Shown here in pieces: positions 55,082 to 64,000 of a DNA stretch of 64,000 bases (positions within the stretch are counted from its first letter, which is position 1; every line of letters begins with the position of its first letter). Both the position numbers and the translations under genes were made by a program. The notes below the pieces were generated by a model, which worked only from the letters and a program-made list of their open reading frames with translations, was not told where the DNA came from and made no database searches. The DNA is from Nocardioides cavernaquae (GTDB lineage Bacteria > Actinomycetota > Actinomycetes > Propionibacteriales > Nocardioidaceae): assembly GCF_003600895.1 (NCBI RefSeq), contig NZ_QYRP01000002.1, positions 3,348,001-3,412,000 of the forward strand, read 5' to 3'.

Positions 55082-55891
55082 ATGAGCGAGCACACGACGA
55101 ACGATCACAGGGAAGGCCTGGCCCACGACCTGCCCGGGCTGATGGCCCGCGGCTACGGCCGGCGCGGACTCCTCGGCCTGCTCGGCGGCGTGGGTGCTGC
55201 CACCCTCGTCGTCGCCTGCAGCGCCGATGACGGCCTGACCGATGTCTCCACGGCGGTCGGCGAGGGCGAGATCCCCGAGGAGACGGCCGGCCCCTACCCG
55301 GGCGACGGCAGCAACGGGCCCGACGTACTCAGCCAGTCCGGCGTGGTCCGCGAGGACATCACGAGGAGCTTCGGCTCCGGCTCCGGCGTCGCAGCCGGAG
55401 TGGCCACAACGATCCGGCTGCGCGTCCTGCAGCTCGAGGACGGCGAGTCCACGCCGCTCGCCGGAGCGGCGGTCTACCTCTGGCACGCCGACCGCGAGGG
55501 CCGCTACTCGATGTACTCCTCCGACATCGCGGACGAGAACTACCTGCGCGGCGTCCAGGTGGCCGACAAGGACGGGTGGCTCCAGTTCAAGACCGTCTTC
55601 CCGGGCTGCTACCCGGGCCGCTGGCCGCACGTGCACTTCGAGGTCTATCCGTCGGTGGACGACGCGACGTCAGCCTCCAACCGGATGCGCACGACCCAGC
55701 TCGCGCTGCCCGAGGCCACCTGCCGCGAGGTGTACGGCGTGGCCGAGGGGTACGACAGCAGCGTGGCCAACCTGGAGCAGCTGTCCCTCGACAGCGACAA
55801 CGTCTTTTCGGACGGCTACTCGCTGCAGCTGGCCAAGGTGACCGGCTCGGCGCCGGGCGGCTACACGGCCACCCTGGCCGTGCCCGTCTGA
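55082..55891 (+). CDS. Secreted intradiol ring-cleavage dioxygenase-like protein
   Basis: The 269-residue protein has a Tat-like signal (GYGRRGLLGLLGG, Arg27-Arg28) with a possible lipobox VVAC (Cys46), then a protocatechuate-dioxygenase-type beta domain with the iron ligands Tyr in VYLWHAD and in YSMYSS and His in RWPHVHFEVYPS. Intradiol enzymes open catechol rings; extracellular forms are common in actinobacteria but their substrates are often unknown. It is convergent with hisF (10-base gap). Confidence 0.87.
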   Translation: MSEHTTNDHREGLAHDLPGLMARGYGRRGLLGLLGGVGAATLVVACSADDGLTDVSTAVGEGEIPEETAGPYPGDGSNGPDVLSQSGVVREDITRSFGSGSGVAAGVATTIRLRVLQLEDGESTPLAGAAVYLWHADREGRYSMYSSDIADENYLRGVQVADKDGWLQFKTVFPGCYPGRWPHVHFEVYPSVDDATSASNRMRTTQLALPEATCREVYGVAEGYDSSVANLEQLSLDSDNVFSDGYSLQLAKVTGSAPGGYTATLAVPV

Positions 55892-55901
55892 CCCTGTCGG
55901 C

Positions 55902-56672
55902 TCAGCGGACCGGGTGACCGGCCTCGGCCAGACCGGCCTTGACGTCGTGGATGCGCAGCGTGCCGAAGTGGAAGACGCTGGCCGCGAGCACCGCGTCCGC
56001 GCCGGCGTCGACGGCCGGGGCGAAGTGCTCGACAGCGCCCGCGCCACCAGAAGCGATGACCGGGATGTTCACGGCCTCGCGGACCATGCGGATCAGCTCC
56101 AGGTCGAAGCCGTCGCGGGTGCCGTCGGCGTCCATGGAGTTCAGCAGGATCTCTCCGGCGCCGAGCTCGGCGGCCTTGACCGCCCAGGCGACTGCGTCCA
56201 GGCCGGTGCCGGTGCGGCCACCGTGGGTGGTCACCTCGAAGCCGGAGTCCGTGCGGGCCTCCCCCTTCACGCGACGGGCGTCCACAGAAAGCACGAGGAC
56301 CTGGTTGCCGAACCGGTCCGCGATCTCGGCCAGCAGCTCGGGCCGGGTGATCGCGGCAGTGTTGACGCCGACCTTGTCAGCACCGGCACGGAGCAGGCGG
56401 TCGACGTCAGCAACAGCGCGTACGCCGCCACCGACGGTCAGCGGGATGAACACCTCTTCCGCGACCTTGCTGACGATCTCCATCGTCGTGCCGCGCGCGT
56501 CGCTCGAGGCCGAGATGTCGAGGAAGGTGAGCTCGTCGGCGCCCTCGGCGTCGTAGATCCGCGCCAGCTCCACCGGGTCACCGGCGTCGCGCAGGTCGAG
56601 GAAATTGATGCCCTTGACCACCCGGCCGCCGTCGACGTCCAGGCACGGGATCACGCGGACCGCGAGGCTCAT
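55902..56672 (-). CDS. hisF: Imidazole glycerol phosphate synthase, cyclase subunit
   Basis: The 256-residue TIM barrel starts [19 protein letters not shown] and has the catalytic Asp of that motif and Asp in [15 protein letters not shown]. With HisH it closes the imidazole ring. It is the last gene of the his operon here, five bases after priA. Confidence 0.96.
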   Translation of the reverse strand: MSLAVRVIPCLDVDGGRVVKGINFLDLRDAGDPVELARIYDAEGADELTFLDISASSDARGTTMEIVSKVAEEVFIPLTVGGGVRAVADVDRLLRAGADKVGVNTAAITRPELLAEIADRFGNQVLVLSVDARRVKGEARTDSGFEVTTHGGRTGTGLDAVAWAVKAAELGAGEILLNSMDADGTRDGFDLELIRMVREAVNIPVIASGGAGAVEHFAPAVDAGADAVLAASVFHFGTLRIHDVKAGLAEAGHPVR

Positions 56673-56677
56673 CCGAG

Positions 56678-57421
56678 TCAGGCCTGTCGGTCGGTGGGCA
56701 GGGTGAGGGCCAGCGCGTCCTCGAGGGTGAAGCGACCCTCGTAGAGCGCGGTGCCGGCGATCGCGCCCTCGACGCCGATCGGGACCAGCGTCATGAGCGC
56801 CAGGATGTCATCGAGGGTGGTCACGCCACCCGAGGCCACGACCGGAGCGTCGGTGCGCTCGCAGACCTGGCGGAGCAGGTCGAGGTTCGGGCCCTGGAGC
56901 ATGCCGTCCTTGTTGACGTCGGTGACGACGTAGCGGGCGCAGCCCTCGGAGTCGAGGCGGGCCAGGGTCTCCCACAGGTCGCCGCCGTCGCGGGTCCAGC
57001 CGCGGGCGGCCAGCGTGGTGCCGCGGACGTCGAGGCCGATGGCTACGCGGTCGCCCCACGTGGCGATCGCCTTCGCGCACCACTCCGGCTGCTCGAGCGC
57101 AGCGGTGCCGATGTTGACGCGGCGGCAGCCGGTGGCCATCGCAGCCTCCAGCGACTCGTCGTCGCGGATGCCTCCGGACATCTCGACCTTGATGTCGAGG
57201 GCGCCGACGATCTGCGCCTGCAGCTCGCGGTTGTTGCCGTGGCCGAACGCCGCGTCCAGGTCCACGAGGTGCAGCCACTCCGCGCCCGCGTTCTGCCAGC
57301 GCAACGCCGCCTCGATCGGGTCGCCGAAGACCTTCTCGGATCCGTCCACGCCCTGCACGAGCTGGACGGCGTGGCCGCCCTTGATGTCGACGGCGGGAAG
57401 AAGTTCGAGGTAGCTGCTCAT
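56678..57421 (-). CDS. priA: Phosphoribosyl isomerase A (HisA/TrpF bifunctional)
   Basis: The 247-residue TIM barrel begins [20 protein letters not shown], with catalytic Asp of that motif and Asp in [11 protein letters not shown]. In actinobacteria PriA serves both histidine and tryptophan synthesis; no trpF is in the window. TAGGAT (57434-57429) lies 7 bases before the ATG, a possible internal leaderless promoter, and the 61-base gap to hisH supports it. Confidence 0.94.
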   Translation of the reverse strand: MSSYLELLPAVDIKGGHAVQLVQGVDGSEKVFGDPIEAALRWQNAGAEWLHLVDLDAAFGHGNNRELQAQIVGALDIKVEMSGGIRDDESLEAAMATGCRRVNIGTAALEQPEWCAKAIATWGDRVAIGLDVRGTTLAARGWTRDGGDLWETLARLDSEGCARYVVTDVNKDGMLQGPNLDLLRQVCERTDAPVVASGGVTTLDDILALMTLVPIGVEGAIAGTALYEGRFTLEDALALTLPTDRQA

Positions 57422-57482
57422 GGGGTGAATCCTAGGCAACGCGGCGCGGATGCCCGGCCCTCAGCGCGTGGGGTGGAACGAC

Positions 57483-58118
57483 TCAGAGGTTGCTGACCCA
57501 GTTGCGCAGCAGCTGCGCACCGGCGTCGCCGGACTTCTCCGGGTGGAACTGGGTGGCGCTCAGCGGGCCGTTCTCGACGGCGGCGACGAAGCGGTCCCCT
57601 CCGTGCTCGGCCCAGGTGACGAGGGGCGCGCGGGTGCGGTCATTGGTGACCAGGTCCCACGAACGCACGCCGTAGGAGTGCACGAAGTAGAAGCGCTCGT
57701 CCTCGACACCGGCGAACAGGGAGGTGCCAGCCGGAACAGAAACGGTGTTCCACCCCATGTGCGGGACGACGGGTGCCTGGAGCCGCTCGACGACACCGGG
57801 CCACTCGTCGCAACCGTCGGTCTCGACACCGTGCTCGACACCCTTGGCGAAGAGGATCTGCATGCCGACACAGATGCCGAGCACCGGACGACCACCAGCA
57901 AGCCGGCGACCGATGATCCGCTCCCCCTTGATGGCGCGCAGGCCGGCCATGCACGCGGCGTACGCACCGACGCCCGGGACCAGCAGGCCGTCGGCCTCCA
58001 GCGCGGTCTCGAAGTCGGAGGTCAGCGTGACCTCGGCGCCGGCGCGCTCGACTGCGCGCACGGCGGAGCGGAGGTTGCCGGACCCGTAGTCGAGAACGGC
58101 GACGGAAGGCGCGCCCAT
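57483..58118 (-). CDS. hisH: Imidazole glycerol phosphate synthase, glutaminase subunit
   Basis: The 211-residue class I amidotransferase has the nucleophile Cys in [11 protein letters not shown] and the His/Glu pair in [10 protein letters not shown]. It feeds ammonia to HisF. It begins two bases after the hisB stop. Confidence 0.96.
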   Translation of the reverse strand: MGAPSVAVLDYGSGNLRSAVRAVERAGAEVTLTSDFETALEADGLLVPGVGAYAACMAGLRAIKGERIIGRRLAGGRPVLGICVGMQILFAKGVEHGVETDGCDEWPGVVERLQAPVVPHMGWNTVSVPAGTSLFAGVEDERFYFVHSYGVRSWDLVTNDRTRAPLVTWAEHGGDRFVAAVENGPLSATQFHPEKSGDAGAQLLRNWVSNL

Positions 58119-58120
58119 CG

Positions 58121-58723
58121 TCAGATGACACCCTTGGTCGAGGGGATGCCGGTCTCGCGCGGGTCGAGCGCGATGGCATCGCGGAAGGCCCGGGCGAACG
58201 CCTTGAACTGCGTCTCGACCAGGTGGTGCGGGTCGCGACCGGCGAGCACGCGGACGTGCAGCGCGATCTGCGCCTGGAACGCGATCGTCTCGAAGACGTG
58301 GCGGGTCAGGGAGCCGACGTAGCCGTCGTTGCCGATCTGCACGTAGATCTGGCCCTCGGGCTCCCCCGTGCACACGCAGTAGGGACGACCGGAGATGTCG
58401 ACGACGGCCTGCACCAGCGCCTCGTCGAGCGGGACAGTCGCGTCACCGAAGCGCCGCGTGCCCTTCTTGTCGCCCATCGCCTCCGCGAGCGCCTGGCCGA
58501 GCACGATCGCGGTGTCCTCGACCGTGTGGTGAGCGTCGATGTGGGTGTCGCCGACGGTGTGGACGGTGAGGTCGATCAGGCTGTGCCGCGCGAACGAGTT
58601 GAGCATGTGGTCGTAGAAACCCACGCCCGTCGAGATGGAAGCCTTGCCCGTGCCGTCGAGGTTGACCTCGACGTGGACCTTGGACTCCTTGGTCTCACGC
58701 GTGATCGTGGACGTGCGGCTCAT
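58121..58723 (-). CDS. hisB: Imidazoleglycerol-phosphate dehydratase
   Basis: The 200-residue monofunctional protein has the metal motifs [11 protein letters not shown] and [22 protein letters not shown] precedes the ATG, which overlaps the hisC stop by four bases. Confidence 0.96.
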   Translation of the reverse strand: MSRTSTITRETKESKVHVEVNLDGTGKASISTGVGFYDHMLNSFARHSLIDLTVHTVGDTHIDAHHTVEDTAIVLGQALAEAMGDKKGTRRFGDATVPLDEALVQAVVDISGRPYCVCTGEPEGQIYVQIGNDGYVGSLTRHVFETIAFQAQIALHVRVLAGRDPHHLVETQFKAFARAFRDAIALDPRETGIPSTKGVI

Positions 58724-59823
58724 CGGAGCTCCTTCACAACATCGGTCAGTGCAGTCTTGAAAGCAGTCATCTCGTCCGGCGTGCCGATCGAGACCCGCAG
58801 CCAGCCGTCCGGCCCGGTCTCCCGGATCAGTACGCCGCGGTCGAGCAGGCCCTGCCACACCGCGTGCCGGTCCTCGAAGAGTCCGAACAGCACGAAGTTC
58901 GCGTCGCTGTCCGCCACCTCGAAGCCCCGGTCGCGGAGCCAGCCTACGGTTTCGTCGCGCTCCTTGCGGAGCTCATCGACCTTGCCGAGCAGCTCATCGG
59001 CGTGGCGCAGGGCGGCCAGCGCGGTGGCCTGGCTCACCGCAGAGAGATGGTAGGGCAGGCGCACGACGCGGATCGCGTCGAGGATCGCCTTGTCAGCGGC
59101 CAGGTAGCCGAGCCGTAGCCCTGCTCCGGCGAAGGCCTTCGACATCGTGCGGGACACGACGAGGTTGCGGTAGCGAGGCAGCAGCTCGAGGGCGCTCGGC
59201 ACCCCCTCGCGGCGGAACTCGCCGTACGCCTCGTCGACAACGAGCAAGGCCGACTCCCCCAGCTCCTCGCAGAGCACGCCGATCGCCTCGGGCGGCAGCG
59301 CGGTGCCGGTCGGGTTGTTCGGGCTCGGCAGGAGCACGACGTTGGGCCGGACCTCACGGATCAGGGCAACGGCCGCATCGAGGTCGAGCGAGAAGTCGGT
59401 CTCGCGCCGGCCGGCCACCCACGTCGTGTGGGTGTCGCGGGCGTATTCGGGATACATCGAGTACGTCGGGGCGAAGCTCAGCGCCGTGCGACCGGGACCA
59501 CCGAACGCCTGCAGCAGCTGGAGCATGACCTCGTTGGAGCCGTTGGCCGCCCAGATCTCGTCGCGCGTCAGCCCCTGGCCACCGTCGGTGTTCAGGTAGG
59601 CAGCAAGCCCCTCACGCAGCGCGGTGAACTCACGGTCGGGATAGCGGTTGAGCGTGCGTGCCGCCTCGCGCACCGACGCCGCGATGTCGTCGAGGCAGGC
59701 CTCGGACGGACCATAGGGGTTCTCGTTGACATTCAGTTGAACGGGCGCTGCGTCCTTGGTGAGCTGCGGCGCGCCGTAGGGCTCGATGCCGGCCAGCTCG
59801 GGCCGGATGGGAGGAAAGCTCAT
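58720..59823 (-). CDS. hisC: Histidinol-phosphate aminotransferase
   Basis: The 367-residue PLP enzyme has the NENPYGPS substrate loop, NPNNPTG-like [11 protein letters not shown] and the lysine in [17 protein letters not shown]. Its ATG overlaps the hisD stop (ATGA). Confidence 0.96.
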   Translation of the reverse strand: MSFPPIRPELAGIEPYGAPQLTKDAAPVQLNVNENPYGPSEACLDDIAASVREAARTLNRYPDREFTALREGLAAYLNTDGGQGLTRDEIWAANGSNEVMLQLLQAFGGPGRTALSFAPTYSMYPEYARDTHTTWVAGRRETDFSLDLDAAVALIREVRPNVVLLPSPNNPTGTALPPEAIGVLCEELGESALLVVDEAYGEFRREGVPSALELLPRYRNLVVSRTMSKAFAGAGLRLGYLAADKAILDAIRVVRLPYHLSAVSQATALAALRHADELLGKVDELRKERDETVGWLRDRGFEVADSDANFVLFGLFEDRHAVWQGLLDRGVLIRETGPDGWLRVSIGTPDEMTAFKTALTDVVKELR

Positions 59824-61121
59824 GCGAACCTCACCCGCACGGCAGCGGCGTGGCCCGGCAGGTCCTCGGCCTCGGCCAGCGTGATCACGTGGTCGGCGAC
59901 CTCCGCCAGCGCAGCGCGGCTGTAGTCGATGACGTGCACGGCCTTGAGGAACGAGCGCACGGACAGGCCCGAGCTGTGGCAGGCGCAGCCGGCCGTCGGG
60001 AGCACGTGGTTCGAGCCGGCGCAGTAGTCGCCGAGCGAGACCGGAGCGTGGTTGCCCACGAAGATCGCGCCGGCGTTGGTCACGCGCGCCGCCCAGTCGG
60101 CAGCGTCGACGGTCTGGATCTCGAGGTGCTCGGCGGCGTAGGCGTCGACGACCGCCAGGCCCTGCTCGAGGTCGTCGACCAGCACGATCGCCGACTGCTC
60201 TCCACCGAGCGCAGTGTTGATCCGCTCCTGGTGCTTCGTCGCGGCAACCTGCGCCACGAGTTCGATCTCGACCGCATCAGCCAGTGCGAGCGACGGCGTG
60301 ACCAGAACAGACGAGGCGAGCGGGTCGTGCTCCGCCTGGGAGATCAGGTCCGCAGCAACGTACGCCGCGTCGGCGCTGTCGTCGGCGAGCACCGCGATCT
60401 CGGTCGGACCGGCCTCGGAGTCGATGCCGATCTGACCCTTGAGCAGGCGCTTGGCCGACACCACGTAGATGTTGCCCGGACCCGTGACCAGGTCAACGCG
60501 ACGGCACGGGCCGGCGCCGTAGGCGTACATGGCGATCGCCTGGGCGCCGCCCACGGCGTACACCTCGTCGATGCCGAGCAGCGCGCAGGCGGCGAGGATC
60601 GTCGGGTGCGGCAGGCCGCCGAACTCCTTCTGCGGAGTCGAGGTCAGCGCGATGGACTTCACGCCCGCGACCTGCGCCGGGACGACGTTCATGATCACGC
60701 TGGAGACCAGCGGCGCGAGGCCGCCCGGGACGTAGAGGCCGACGCGGTTGACCGGGATCAGCTTGTGGGTGACCGTCGCACCCTCGCCGAGCGAGGTGAC
60801 CGTGTCGTGCTCCATCTCGGCCTCGCAGGTGATCCGCAGGCGCCTGATCGACTCCTCCAGACCGGCCCGGATGTCGGGGTCGAGGTCCTCCAGAGCGCGC
60901 GCGATCGCCGAGACCGGGACAGCGATCTCGGTCTGCGTCACCCCGTCGAACCTGGCGGAGTACTCCACGATGGCGTCGACACCGCGATCGCGGACGTCGT
61001 CGCAGATCGGGCGGACGACATGAAGGGCAGCCTCGACGTCGAACGCAGCACGCGGGACAGCGGTGCGGTAGTCGACAGGCGTCCCGGTCTGGGCGCCCCG
61101 GAGGTCGATGCGGCGGATCAT
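59820..61121 (-). CDS. hisD: Histidinol dehydrogenase
   Basis: The 433-residue enzyme has GPGNIYV, ESGPTE-like [13 protein letters not shown] and the zinc and catalytic residues of [17 protein letters not shown] [11 protein letters not shown]. It makes the last two oxidations to histidine. It leads the operon hisD-C-B-H-priA-F; hisG, hisE and hisI are elsewhere. TAGAAT lies 6 bases before the ATG, so the operon message is probably leaderless and no attenuator can fit. Confidence 0.96.
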   Translation of the reverse strand: MIRRIDLRGAQTGTPVDYRTAVPRAAFDVEAALHVVRPICDDVRDRGVDAIVEYSARFDGVTQTEIAVPVSAIARALEDLDPDIRAGLEESIRRLRITCEAEMEHDTVTSLGEGATVTHKLIPVNRVGLYVPGGLAPLVSSVIMNVVPAQVAGVKSIALTSTPQKEFGGLPHPTILAACALLGIDEVYAVGGAQAIAMYAYGAGPCRRVDLVTGPGNIYVVSAKRLLKGQIGIDSEAGPTEIAVLADDSADAAYVAADLISQAEHDPLASSVLVTPSLALADAVEIELVAQVAATKHQERINTALGGEQSAIVLVDDLEQGLAVVDAYAAEHLEIQTVDAADWAARVTNAGAIFVGNHAPVSLGDYCAGSNHVLPTAGCACHSSGLSVRSFLKAVHVIDYSRAALAEVADHVITLAEAEDLPGHAAAVRVRFA

Positions 61122-61127
61122 GGGGCA

Positions 61128-61187
61128 ATTCTAGGTGGGCGCGCGGTCGCGCTTCCTCCGGATTCCACGTCGGCCGCGCACTAGGGT
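61128..61187. promoter_or_regulatory. Divergent leaderless promoters of hisD and the Lon-N-like gene
   Basis: TAGAAT on the minus strand (61133-61128) precedes hisD by 6 bases, and TAGGGT on the plus strand (61182-61187) precedes the Lon-N-like gene by 7. No good -35 elements are seen for either. Confidence 0.5.
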
Positions 61188-61194
61188 TGTTGAC

Positions 61195-61884
61195 GTGACC
61201 GAGTCGCTGCCCATGTTCCCCCTGAACACGGTGCTGTTCCCGGGCGTGACGCTGCCGCTCCACGTCTTCGAGGACCGCTACCGGGCGCTGGTGCACGAGC
61301 TGCTGCGGATCAAGGATCCGAAGAAGCGGCTCTTCGGCACCGTCGCGATCCGCGAGGGCTTCGAGGTCGGCGAGCGACTCGGCGGCACCAGCGCGCACGG
61401 CGGCCAGTCGCTCTACCGCATCGGCTGCCTGCTCCAGCTCACCGAGGTCGACCAGAACGGCGACGGCACGTTCGACATCGTCGCGGTCGGCCGCGGGCGG
61501 CTCCGCCTCGACCGGCTCGACACCAGCGGGCCGTTCCTCGCCGGCGAGGTCGACCTGCTCCCCGACGACGATGCGTACGTCGCCCAGGAGGTCGCCGACC
61601 GCGCGTTCCTCACCTTCGAGCGCTACCGCGAGCGGCTCTCCGAGCTGCACGGCCACGAGGTCCTCGAAGGCGACCTCCCCCACGACCCGACGTACCTGTC
61701 GTGGAGCCTGGCCGCCACCTGCCTGCTCCCCCTGCCCGACCGGCAGTCGCTGCTCGAGGCCGAGGACACCCACCTGCGGCTGGCCATGGTGACCAAGCTG
61801 CTGCGCGACGAGCTGCGGGCAATGACGGCACTGCCGTCACTGCCCGCGATCGACGTCGCCCGGACCGGCTGGTCCCCCAACTGA
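61195..61884 (+). CDS. Lon N-terminal (LON substrate-binding) domain protein
   Basis: The 229-residue protein consists of a stand-alone Lon-N domain: LPMFPLNTVLFPGVTLPLHVFEDRYRALV at the start and a helical C-terminal half. It lacks the ATPase and protease parts of Lon. Its role is unknown; it may bind unfolded segments. It ends directly against the stop of the convergent DUF3352 gene. Confidence 0.9.
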   Translation: MTESLPMFPLNTVLFPGVTLPLHVFEDRYRALVHELLRIKDPKKRLFGTVAIREGFEVGERLGGTSAHGGQSLYRIGCLLQLTEVDQNGDGTFDIVAVGRGRLRLDRLDTSGPFLAGEVDLLPDDDAYVAQEVADRAFLTFERYRERLSELHGHEVLEGDLPHDPTYLSWSLAATCLLPLPDRQSLLEAEDTHLRLAMVTKLLRDELRAMTALPSLPAIDVARTGWSPN

Positions 61885-63816
61885 TCAGTCGGTGGTGAGC
61901 CGCACCAGCGTTCGTTCCTCGTCACCGGTGACGGTCCGGCTGAAGCCGAGTGCCTTCAAGGGCTCGACATCAGCGCGGTCCTCCTTCGAGTTGGCTTTCA
62001 CCAGCCAGTTCTCGGCGTCGAAGTCGATGAAGAGCACGCTCGCAGCGTCGCCGGCCTCCGGGAGCACGGACTCGTAGGTCTTTGACCCACCCAGGCCCGA
62101 GGTGCCGGCGAGGTCGGCCAGGTGAGCGGCGTCGAGACCGACGAGGACATCGTCGCCGTCGCGCTGCCAGACGAGCGTCGGAACAGCTGCTCCCTTGAGC
62201 TTCTCCAGGGAGGCCTCGACCTTCGCGGGATCGCCGTTCACACGGAACGCGACCGGCATGCCTCCGCCGTCGAACATCTTCTCCGGGTTGAACCCGTCCG
62301 GGAACACGACGGCGAACCCGTCGCCGCCGAGTGCCTCGATGTCGGCCGGGTAGTCGAGACCGGTGCTGTTCTCGAACTCCTTGATCATGCTCTTCTCCGA
62401 GCCGCCCCACATGCCCATGCCGAAGGCATCGAAGAGGTGCTCCTCCCAGCCGTCGGCCAGCCCCGCGCCGTAGGCGATCGGGGCGGTGGCCGGGAACGTG
62501 TCGAGCAGATCGTCACCGCCACTCCCCGCGGCCAGGTCAGCGGCCCCCAGGTCCAGGTGGTCGGCCACGAGCTCGAACTCCAGGGCTCCGTCGGCGAAAC
62601 GCACCACCCCTCCGGCACCGCGGAAGCCACTCAGCGCCGCGCGGACGTCCTCAGGCACCTCCGGCGTCAGGAACTCATCCTCCATGGCGGCCATGTCCTC
62701 ATCGGACATCTCCTCGTCCTTCACCGCGGGCATCTCGTCGTCCGCAAGCTCCTGCGCCATCTCGGCGGTCAGTTTCGCGTGCTCGTCCAGCATCTCCTGG
62801 CGCGCTTCCGGCGTGAGCTGGAGCTCGTCCATCTCCGCCTCGGACATCACCTCGGTCGGCGCGGGGCCGTACTTCTTCTCGAGGTACGTCTCCTGCTCCT
62901 CGGACGTCATCTTCGTGAGGCGCTTCTCCTCCGCCTTCGTCATCGGCGCGTACGAGACGTCCCCGTCAGCGCTTCCCAACTCCGCCACGCCCTCCATCTC
63001 GGAGTCCATCGCCATGCCGATCCCGAACAGCGGGACCATGCCAGCGCCCATCCCGATCGGGTCGAGGCTGCTCAGACCCGACGCGGCCATCATGGCCAGG
63101 AACGGCTCCTTCTCGGCGGCCTTGAGGATCGCGTCACCTGCGGCAGGCGCGGCGTACAGGGTGACGACGCCGGCGTCGCCGGCCTTGTCCGTCCACTGCT
63201 GGAAGTCGGTGTCCTGCGACAGCGGAGCCTCGGCGCCATCGGCCAGCACCGCCTTCGCCACGGCGTCGGTCCGCGCCAGGACCGCCCACTTGCCGAGGAC
63301 GGCGTGGCCCTGAGTTCCGCCACCGCACTTCTCGGCCTCATCGAGGCCCCTGTCCAGCCCTGGTCCGTCGGTGACCTCGAGCACGGTGACGAACTCCGGC
63401 TTGTCGTAACCGACAACGGCGATGGCTGCGCGACTGCCCACCCACGGCTCGACGTCCTTGAAGCCGAGATCGCACGTCAGGTCCGACATCGCCAGGTTGA
63501 AGAACCGCTCGCGCAGGTCGCCGGACTTGCCCGTGCCGAGCGAAGGAAACTCTCCGAGGAAGTCGGCGGCTTCCAGCTTCTGGCTTCCTGACGGGTCGAG
63601 GTCCACGGCGGCGTAGGCCAGCGTCGAGGCGGGTAGCGCCTCGGCCGGCTGCGGGCCGCGGGCGAGGAAGGCCTGACCGACCCACACTCCCCCGCCGACC
63701 ACCGCCGCGACACCCACGACGCCGGCAGCCGCCAGGGCTGTACGACGCCTGCGCGGCGTGGATGGCGGGACGACCAGCTGGTCTCCCAGCCCGAGTGGTG
63801 CGGCTGCGTCGGTCAT
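61885..63816 (-). CDS. DUF3352 domain-containing membrane protein
   Basis: The 643-residue protein has one N-terminal membrane helix (residues 27-49) and a large extracellular part in two similar halves (LPASTLAYAAVDLDPSG near the start; a second half from about 390), as in DUF3352 proteins. Between them is an acidic Met/Glu/Asp/Lys-rich helical insert (about residues 300-385). Function unknown. The ATG at 63816 was chosen by the family layout; a longer frame would add 22 residues. Confidence 0.82.
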   Translation of the reverse strand: MTDAAAPLGLGDQLVVPPSTPRRRRTALAAAGVVGVAAVVGGGVWVGQAFLARGPQPAEALPASTLAYAAVDLDPSGSQKLEAADFLGEFPSLGTGKSGDLRERFFNLAMSDLTCDLGFKDVEPWVGSRAAIAVVGYDKPEFVTVLEVTDGPGLDRGLDEAEKCGGGTQGHAVLGKWAVLARTDAVAKAVLADGAEAPLSQDTDFQQWTDKAGDAGVVTLYAAPAAGDAILKAAEKEPFLAMMAASGLSSLDPIGMGAGMVPLFGIGMAMDSEMEGVAELGSADGDVSYAPMTKAEEKRLTKMTSEEQETYLEKKYGPAPTEVMSEAEMDELQLTPEARQEMLDEHAKLTAEMAQELADDEMPAVKDEEMSDEDMAAMEDEFLTPEVPEDVRAALSGFRGAGGVVRFADGALEFELVADHLDLGAADLAAGSGGDDLLDTFPATAPIAYGAGLADGWEEHLFDAFGMGMWGGSEKSMIKEFENSTGLDYPADIEALGGDGFAVVFPDGFNPEKMFDGGGMPVAFRVNGDPAKVEASLEKLKGAAVPTLVWQRDGDDVLVGLDAAHLADLAGTSGLGGSKTYESVLPEAGDAASVLFIDFDAENWLVKANSKEDRADVEPLKALGFSRTVTGDEERTLVRLTTD

Positions 63817-63881
63817 GTGCGATGCCTTCCCCCTGATGCCGGGCACGCGCCCGAGATGCGCCCGCGGCAGGAAAATGCACA

Positions 63882-63917
63882 AGGGCGCTCGCGCAGCGTA
63901 AGCCGCACGAGCGCCCT
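63882..63917 (-). terminator. Terminator of the gene at the window end
   Basis: AGGGCGCTCG (63882-63891) pairs perfectly with CGAGCGCCCT (63908-63917) around 16 bases. On the minus strand it follows the stop of the partial gene by 17 bases. Confidence 0.75.
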
Positions 63918-63934
63918 CAGTGGCGGAAATCAGC

Positions 63935-64000
63935 TCACTCGGTGGTGACCGTCAGCAGCGAGTGGCCCACGTCGCCGTCGGCCCAGCCGCTGACGCCGAT
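63935..64000 (-). CDS. C-terminal end of an unidentified protein (5' part outside window)
   Basis: The minus-strand frame reads through 21 codons ending HSLLTVTTE and a TGA at 63937-63935, followed by a good terminator. It is too short to identify; the neighbouring DUF3352 gene on the same strand may be a paralogue or partner. Confidence 0.55.
   Translation of the reverse strand: MGVSGWADGDVGHSLLTVTTE

Overview
The window is high-GC DNA (about 70% by eye) from an actinobacterium, most likely a Nocardioides or close relative in the Nocardioidaceae. The reasons are the actinobacterial DUF3145 and DUF3097 proteins, a PriA-type HisA, a homodimeric AceE, an adjacent FAD-oxidoreductase/methyltransferase pair of the kind that makes 10-methyl (tuberculostearic) fatty acids typical of Nocardioides, and many leaderless promoters (TANNNT placed 6-8 nt before an ATG or GTG start). 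The genus is inferred; no 16S gene is present. There are no insertion sequences, prophage or CRISPR arrays.

Layout. 1-6.8 kb: the end of aceE, an alpha/beta hydrolase, an orphan acyl carrier protein, a crotonase, DUF3145, a PP2C phosphatase, a pseudouridine synthase, a methyltransferase and tRNA-Met. 7.2-14 kb: a cell-surface block with a sortase substrate carrying calcium-binding TSP3 repeats, a sortase, tRNA-Asn, dnaG, an L,D-transpeptidase and a second secreted protein ending in VPVTG. 14-20 kb: dgt, a secreted VldE/M15-like protein, dusB, a lipoprotein and glyS. 19.8-26.2 kb: a molybdopterin oxidoreductase with a TetR regulator, then the zinc uptake operon znuA-znuC-znuB-zur behind two Zur boxes. 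26.2-32.5 kb: uppS, marR, recO, a voltage-sensor-like membrane protein, a glycosyltransferase, and leuA with a leucine leader peptide. 32.5-43 kb: a flavodoxin-like protein, two paralogous lipoproteins, era, a siderophore-interacting protein, the tmsA/tmsB-like pair, a degenerate cytidine deaminase, a CNNM/CorC protein, ybeY, phoH and a HIT protein. 43-48 kb, accessory plus-strand genes: an ECF sigma factor with a membrane GerMN/Gmad2 partner, an AlkZ-type DNA glycosylase and membrane proteins. 48-55 kb: a PaiB-like protein, rsmE, dnaJ, hrcA (with CIRCE), DUF3097, a TM2 protein and hemW. 55-61 kb: an intradiol dioxygenase and the histidine operon hisD-C-B-H-priA-F. 61-64 kb: a Lon-N-like protein, a DUF3352 protein and the end of one more gene.

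The minus-strand backbone (dnaG, dgt, glyS, uppS, recO, era, CorC, ybeY, phoH, HIT, rsmE, dnaJ, hrcA, hemW) follows the order I recall from Mycobacterium tuberculosis. Accessory genes, mostly on the plus strand, are inserted between its members. No clearly undescribed multi-gene system stands out. The best leads are a dispersed 22-nt repeat found at two loci, where it supplies a stop codon at one and a promoter element at the other; a zinc operon in which all four proteins carry histidine-rich segments; a voltage-sensor protein with no pore; and several unexplained dyads and structured 5' regions.
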